A stretch of DNA of 64,000 nucleotides from Rosellinia necatrix (lineage: Eukaryota > Ascomycota > Sordariomycetes > Xylariales > Xylariaceae), in assembly GCA_021209875.1 (NCBI GenBank), contig JAGYVD010000010.1, positions 1,922,001 to 1,986,000 of the forward strand, read 5' to 3'. The notes below the pieces were generated by a model that worked only from the letters and a program-made list of their open reading frames with translations, was not told the origin of the DNA and searched no databases. The position numbers were made by a program, and so were the translations under genes. This document shows positions 59,955 through 64,000 of the stretch, piece after piece (position 1 is the stretch's first letter; each line of letters starts with the position of its first letter).

Positions 59955-60480
59955 CGAAGAGGTAGGTAGGTATTTGGTAGGTAGATACTTGATAGGTACA
60001 TTTGACTACTACCTACCTGGTCTGTAGATAGGTACTAATACAAGGCTCTATCATCCTTCGAGCACCGAAATATCTTTATTAAATAATGCCCTCCCTAAGT
60101 ACCTACCTACCTATCTGCCTAGGTAGATAGTTACCTTAGGTACCTACCTAGGCAGTAGGTAGATACTTCTTGTAGATAGGAGTACAACCAAGGGTTGGAA
60201 CTAGGTTGCGCACTTAAGTAGGCAATAACAAAACAAGCTACCCAGATAGGTAATTTCTACCTGCACATATTACGGTAGCTATTGCCCTGCCTTACATATA
60301 ATGCCTTGTGTTAGCTACTTGTAGGGAAGCCACGCCCGAGTCAAATATCGATTTGGCCTGCCTACCTAACCTAGGTACCCATAGGTAGGTAGTTAGAAAA
60401 GTTAGAAGAGGTACCTAGGCAGGTACTCTTCATCATCCCAAGCAAAACACATACTTACCTATTTCTACCAGGCAGTAGTC
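59955..60480. repeat. Dense TACC/CCTAGG tetranucleotide cluster
   Basis: Irregular runs of TAGG, TACC and CCTAGG in both orientations, including 10 bp inverted arms TGCCTAGGTA (60116-60125) and TACCTAGGCA (60145-60154). Non-coding. Confidence 0.8.
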
Positions 60481-60664
60481 TATTCTGCTTCCTTCACGAT
60501 TCAACCTTTCCGTGGTAACCTCCAGAAATAAAAGTTTGTGTCACCAACAAACTAACAAACTTTAGGTCGCCTGGTAGGTAGGTACCTGGCTGGATGGAAC
60601 GTCTTGGACTGAAGTCATCCCTCTCATCTACTACTTCCCACCTCTCACATACATACCCATTATT

Positions 60665-60722
60665 GCTTGCCGCATCTCGCATCTCGCATTCCGCATTCCG
60701 CATCCCGCCTCCCGCCTCCTGT
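60665..60722 (+). repeat. Heptanucleotide CATCTCG/CATTCCG/CCTCCCG tract
   Basis: Seven successive 7-nt units with drift (CATCTCG, CATCTCG, CATTCCG, CATTCCG, CATCCCG, CCTCCCG, CCTCCTG), followed by scattered CATCCCG and CATCTTG units to about 60830. It lies in the leader region of the next gene. Confidence 0.75.
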
Positions 60723-61097
60723 AGATCATCGCATGTTGCATCCCGCATACTAGCACACGACATCCCGCGCACTAGTCTTCGGCATCTTGCATCTCAGTAT
60801 CTCGGATCCTGCATCCTCACTCTTCAATCTCAAAATCCGCCTTTGCCCGCAACTAGGAAGGAAGGGCGGGCGAGCATCAGACAGTTGGAGAACCTCACCT
60901 CTCCGAGCCCAGTTCGCTCTGATTGAATACGGCCTGGTCGTTTGTGTACACTGTCTTATATCTGTACCCTACCTACTCCTCACCCTTTCACATCGAGCCG
61001 GAATTGCGTATGCCCCTCCTTTACCCAATCCAAAGCCGGCTCACCGTACGGCTACGTCAGACCAGAGTTGTTTTTCTTGTTGCCCTCGGATAGCGGA

Positions 61098-62810
61098 ATG
61101 GCTAATCCCGGGCTACCCCATGCCCTTGCTATGGATCTTATTAACGAACACCACACCATGCCCCAGTCGTTTTCAACCGAGCCCAATCCCGCTCAAAGCG
61201 ATGAGGGTCAGGACGGCGACCCATTCCAAGGCTACAACCCTTATATGTACGGCGATAGCTGGTACTCCATCCCTAGCACTCTTTTCGCTATGGAGAACGA
61301 TCTCAATACCATACAGGGCATTGCTGGGGACATCGTTGATGGCATAGTTGAGGACATTGTCGACGGACTGATTAGTAATGATGACAACGAGGCTGAGTTC
61401 TCGAACAGCGACCTGGGTGGTCCAGATCTTGGTAATGTCGGTACTCATCTTTCTACGTTTCTCAACAGTCAATCAGACACAGACATCGAAGGGTCTGGAT
61501 TGAACACTACTACGGCAGTCACCTCTGATGCTGCCACTGCACCTTTACATCCACAGCCACATCCGTTGGCCTGGATACCACCCAACACGACCATAGCTGC
61601 TTTCCAGGCCTGGTTAAATGCACCGCCGCTACCGGTAAATCCACCTGTGTTTGGCCTTGCTGTGACAGGCCCCGTTGGTGGTAACGGCCTTCCCTTACTC
61701 TCCGATAACGTTATCGTCTGCGTCGTCTGCGGCGGTGTATGCAATACAACAATTGTGTCTGATCATTTCGACCCCCCTCGCGACGAACGAAATTGGATGA
61801 GACCAATTCTGGTACAGGCTAAGCACGCGTGGCTAGAATGGCAAAAGAAGAAACAGTCTGCTCGCATTCCGAAAAACAAAGATTCGGAACTTATCGAGCA
61901 AATTCACGTCACCTCATTCTTAGGGGGTAGTCGAGGCATGAGACTCAACTCGAAAACTCTAGAGATGAACACGAAGGACTTGCTGATGAGAATCCCTATT
62001 CACAAAGCATGCCTTGACATTGCTCACCGCTTTTGTAACGACCAGATCCGGTATAAGCTTAATTTTCGTAGTGCCTTTGGTGGTGCTCCTAGCAGTATTT
62101 CTCAACTCTACGAAATTTGGTCAAAGCGCGCGATCGCCTCATGTCCTGAGGGTCCCATAGATAGACCAATCCTCGAAGCGAATGAATACTTCGGGGCCCC
62201 AGTATTCACAACTACGAGCGAATACAGGCTTGCGATAGAGAAAGATAGGTCTCTTAACCGCTTCCTTGCTTGTCCGCTAGATATTCCAGACCTTACCGAC
62301 ATCGTTGTAAACTCCAATCTCCAGACCATGGACGGTAAGGAGACCCGCATGAACAGCAACCTAGCTAAGCTATGGAGCCACGTGGAGAGTATGCCACAGG
62401 AGATATTCGATCAAATTATGGGAGCCATGGAGCCGTTTGAAGAAGGGGGGGGCCTACCACTCGAACCCACGCGCGTCCTACCGCCCCACTGGTGGAAGTT
62501 TAATCTACTAAGCGGCAAGATTATCCCGTGGCTTTGGGATCTTGACGAAAGCCGGATTACACTTTATCGGTCTGAAATTTTCTATAAGCAAAACCCTGAC
62601 GATGCCGAAAGGGACAAAGCGGCCGGCGAATATGTCTTCGACGAAGATATGTGGGACTGGGAGACCCTCTGTCGTCGACTCACGCGACCAGATGTCTTCA
62701 GCAAAGGGGGTTTGCTTCAAGGCCGATCTGAGCAACTATGGAATCGTCGTCGAATTTGGAAGTTGCTTGATGCGGCCAGACTAGGTCACCTTGTGTTTCC
62801 GCGTGACTAG
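61098..62810 (+). CDS. Lineage-specific protein of unknown function (possible F-box-family relative)
   Basis: Intronless frame from ATG 61098 to TAG 62808-62810, 570 aa. The frame is open upstream to 60942 but without a better ATG; a later Met at 61158 is possible. The N-terminal 180 residues are acidic and Asn/Ser-rich, with a short amphipathic repeat GDIVDGIVEDIVDGLI. A Pro-rich middle leads to a CVVCGGVC knuckle and a basic helix. The C-terminal half is compact and Trp-rich: PPHWWKFNLLSGKIIPWLWDLD and DEDMWDWETLCRRL. The phrase WW..L..G...PWLWDLD is reminiscent of ascomycete F-box-family C-termini, but no F-box is visible. A G8 run at 62445-62452 stays in frame. I assign no function. Confidence 0.7.
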   Translation: MANPGLPHALAMDLINEHHTMPQSFSTEPNPAQSDEGQDGDPFQGYNPYMYGDSWYSIPSTLFAMENDLNTIQGIAGDIVDGIVEDIVDGLISNDDNEAEFSNSDLGGPDLGNVGTHLSTFLNSQSDTDIEGSGLNTTTAVTSDAATAPLHPQPHPLAWIPPNTTIAAFQAWLNAPPLPVNPPVFGLAVTGPVGGNGLPLLSDNVIVCVVCGGVCNTTIVSDHFDPPRDERNWMRPILVQAKHAWLEWQKKKQSARIPKNKDSELIEQIHVTSFLGGSRGMRLNSKTLEMNTKDLLMRIPIHKACLDIAHRFCNDQIRYKLNFRSAFGGAPSSISQLYEIWSKRAIASCPEGPIDRPILEANEYFGAPVFTTTSEYRLAIEKDRSLNRFLACPLDIPDLTDIVVNSNLQTMDGKETRMNSNLAKLWSHVESMPQEIFDQIMGAMEPFEEGGGLPLEPTRVLPPHWWKFNLLSGKIIPWLWDLDESRITLYRSEIFYKQNPDDAERDKAAGEYVFDEDMWDWETLCRRLTRPDVFSKGGLLQGRSEQLWNRRRIWKLLDAARLGHLVFPRD

Positions 62811-63723
62811 GATAGCAGCGTGCTGCTGTACATACCGCTTGGAGCCTGAGCTACAAGAGTTCTAGGGCGGCTTGAAGTCAGTTCACGATACATTTCTATC
62901 AAATGAGGACAGCATCCATCCATCGTTGCTCTAAGATACCATAAAAAAGTTTTATGAGGCTCGAGGCCCCGATGCATTATGGAAAATCAAGCAAGCTAGG
63001 CAAATACAAGGAGGCAGCGCTGCTATTGTTGAGATGTAAATGAGTCAGATTCTTTCCGTTGTGCGATTTTTCGCGAGAACCTTAGTGTATTCGCGGGCAC
63101 ATGATATGAGGCGAAAATTGGCTTTTCTTTGGCTTCAGACAATTACAAACGTTGACGAACATTAATGACCTATGACTCAGAATAGGATAACGCAGTCGAG
63201 ATCTGTGCCCGACATGCAATCCCCAAAGATACCCAACACTAACTGAGAGAGGACCTATCGATGATAGGCTTAGCCAGTGTCTAATGACTTGGTTGACTTA
63301 ATTGTAGTTGCTTCTTAGGGTGCTGAGAATGAATGCGCGTTGGGCAGAGAAGAAGAAGAGCGTGAGTGTATGAGTTTTCTTACGCTTCTCGGACCCCAGG
63401 CACAATAATGTAAATCCTGTTTTCCATGTATGTAGGGACCTATGATGTCAAGTCGAAGTGACTGAAAGCCATTGCTCGCCTACTTCAACTGGGGTAGAGG
63501 GGTGGAAACCCTATTTGCCCACCGAGGGGGGCACGCGTCCAAACTGAGGAGGAAGAGGACGAAGAACGGGTATCAACTATCAATACATACATTGTTATAG
63601 TACAATTTCCACCTATCTATTCTTGTCTGCCTATGCCTGTTAATATACCTATTCAATTCTATGTTGACGTATTCGTAATTCTAATTTTACTTGTCAAGGC
63701 CATGCGTTGTTGCTTAAACACGG
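62811..63723. other. Intergenic region between convergent genes
   Basis: About 0.9 kb of 3' flanking DNA without repeats of note. No gene or RNA recognised. Confidence 0.6.
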
Positions 63724-64000
63724 CTAGGCTTGAACAACATCCTCGCAACGAGAACATAGCGCATCCTCTCTCGGAGCGACATAGCGCCAACAGCGAGGGC
63801 ATTTAGCGTGTTCGGGGGGGCGAACCTCGACGTGCGCCTTGACGCCATGGACCTCGAATTCCTCGCGGAAGACGAAATCAACTGGGGGGCCGCCGTTTCC
63901 GCCGCCGCCGCCGCCACTATTCATGCCAGCGTCCCGGGACTCGTCGATGCGGACGCCAGAGACGACGAACATGTCGGCGAGCTCGGCCGCGTGTCTCCGG
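63724..64000 (-). CDS. ism1: C-terminal end of isoleucyl-tRNA synthetase, mitochondrial type (partial)
   Basis: The minus-strand frame is open from the right window edge to TAG at 63726-63724, about 91 residues. It reads AELADMFVVSGVRIDE, then a Gly/Asn-rich insert (GGGGGGNGG), then a strand-rich segment and CPRCWRYV...CSRCEDVV. The paired CxxC motifs with Trp after the second Cys are the zinc finger found at the C-terminus of bacterial and organellar IleRS (FPG/IleRS type). In this class the finger binds tRNA-Ile. The cytosolic enzyme has a different C-terminus, so the mitochondrial form is more likely. The catalytic domain lies outside the window. The Gly insert seems unusual. Confidence 0.8.
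   Translation of the reverse strand, partial: RRHAAELADMFVVSGVRIDESRDAGMNSGGGGGGNGGPPVDFVFREEFEVHGVKAHVEVRPPEHAKCPRCWRYVAPREDALCSRCEDVVQA

Larger units (their letters stand above)
58365..61097. other. Repeat-rich intergenic region
   Basis: About 2.7 kb between kinesin-5 and the next gene. It contains the miniature LTR element (58868-59574), (CTA)n near 59738-59754, the densest TACC/CCTAGG cluster of the window (about 59955-60480) and a heptanucleotide CATCTCG-type tract (60665-60722). No protein gene is supported. The last part is the leader of the following gene. Confidence 0.65.

Noticed and set aside
60665..60722. CRISPR-like array from regular short repeats
   Set aside because: Units are seven bases, degenerate and without spacers, in a fungal nuclear sequence.

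Overview
This 64 kb window is nuclear DNA of a filamentous ascomycete, most likely of the Sordariomycetes. The evidence is the gene set: NoxA NADPH oxidase, class I myosin with a proline-rich/SH3/acidic tail, BimC-type kinesin-5, F-box proteins and Y14. The introns also fit: mostly 49-230 bp with GT..AG ends and a CTAAC or CTGAC branch site shortly before the acceptor. Nothing bacterial, mitochondrial or viral was seen. I read seventeen protein genes with fair to strong support; the two at the window edges are incomplete.

Layout, left to right: the 3' part of a Ser/Lys-rich protein (+); Cmc1-type twin Cx9C mitochondrial protein (+); F-box protein (-); small secreted Cys-rich protein (-); DUF829/TMEM53-like protein (+); OST-alpha/TMEM184-like membrane protein (+); NoxA (-); a 5.9 kb stretch without genes; class I myosin (+); Pfa4-like DHHC palmitoyltransferase (-); UBE2Z-like E2 (+); a 4.9 kb AT-richer stretch; Y14/RBM8A (-); spindle-pole/Cep57-like coiled-coil protein (-); a 3.8 kb stretch; FAD monooxygenase (+); DFR-like NAD(P) reductase (+); UPF0183/PHAF1-like protein (-); kinesin-5 (+); a repeat-rich stretch with a miniature LTR element; a lineage-specific protein (+); and the 3' end of a mitochondrial-type isoleucyl-tRNA synthetase (-). 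There is no operon logic or biosynthetic cluster. Most genes are housekeeping (polarised growth and endocytosis, spindle, mRNA, ubiquitin, lipidation, respiratory-chain assembly), with a few accessory ones (secreted protein, monooxygenase, reductase).

The most unusual points are these. (1) Five genes are broken by one-base shifts, seven in all. Six are one extra base in a homopolymer of 6-7 and one is a missing base; the family reading resumes at once each time. This is probably an assembly signature, though cDNA should decide. (2) A 707 bp TRIM-like element has two 108 bp direct repeats beginning TG and ending CA, differing at one base, with 4 bp GCCG flanks. (3) An intergenic tetranucleotide family (TACC/CCTA) is scattered through the window and forms a perfect 21 bp inverted repeat upstream of Y14. 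(4) A GC-rich reductase gene sits between a (CA)n tract in its leader and a (GT)n tract in its trailer. (5) The spindle-pole protein has an in-frame TAG, removable as a 66 nt intron, and a 60 nt stop-free intron. (6) The first coding exon of myosin is the bare ATG. All product names come from reading motifs and remembered family features; no database search was run.
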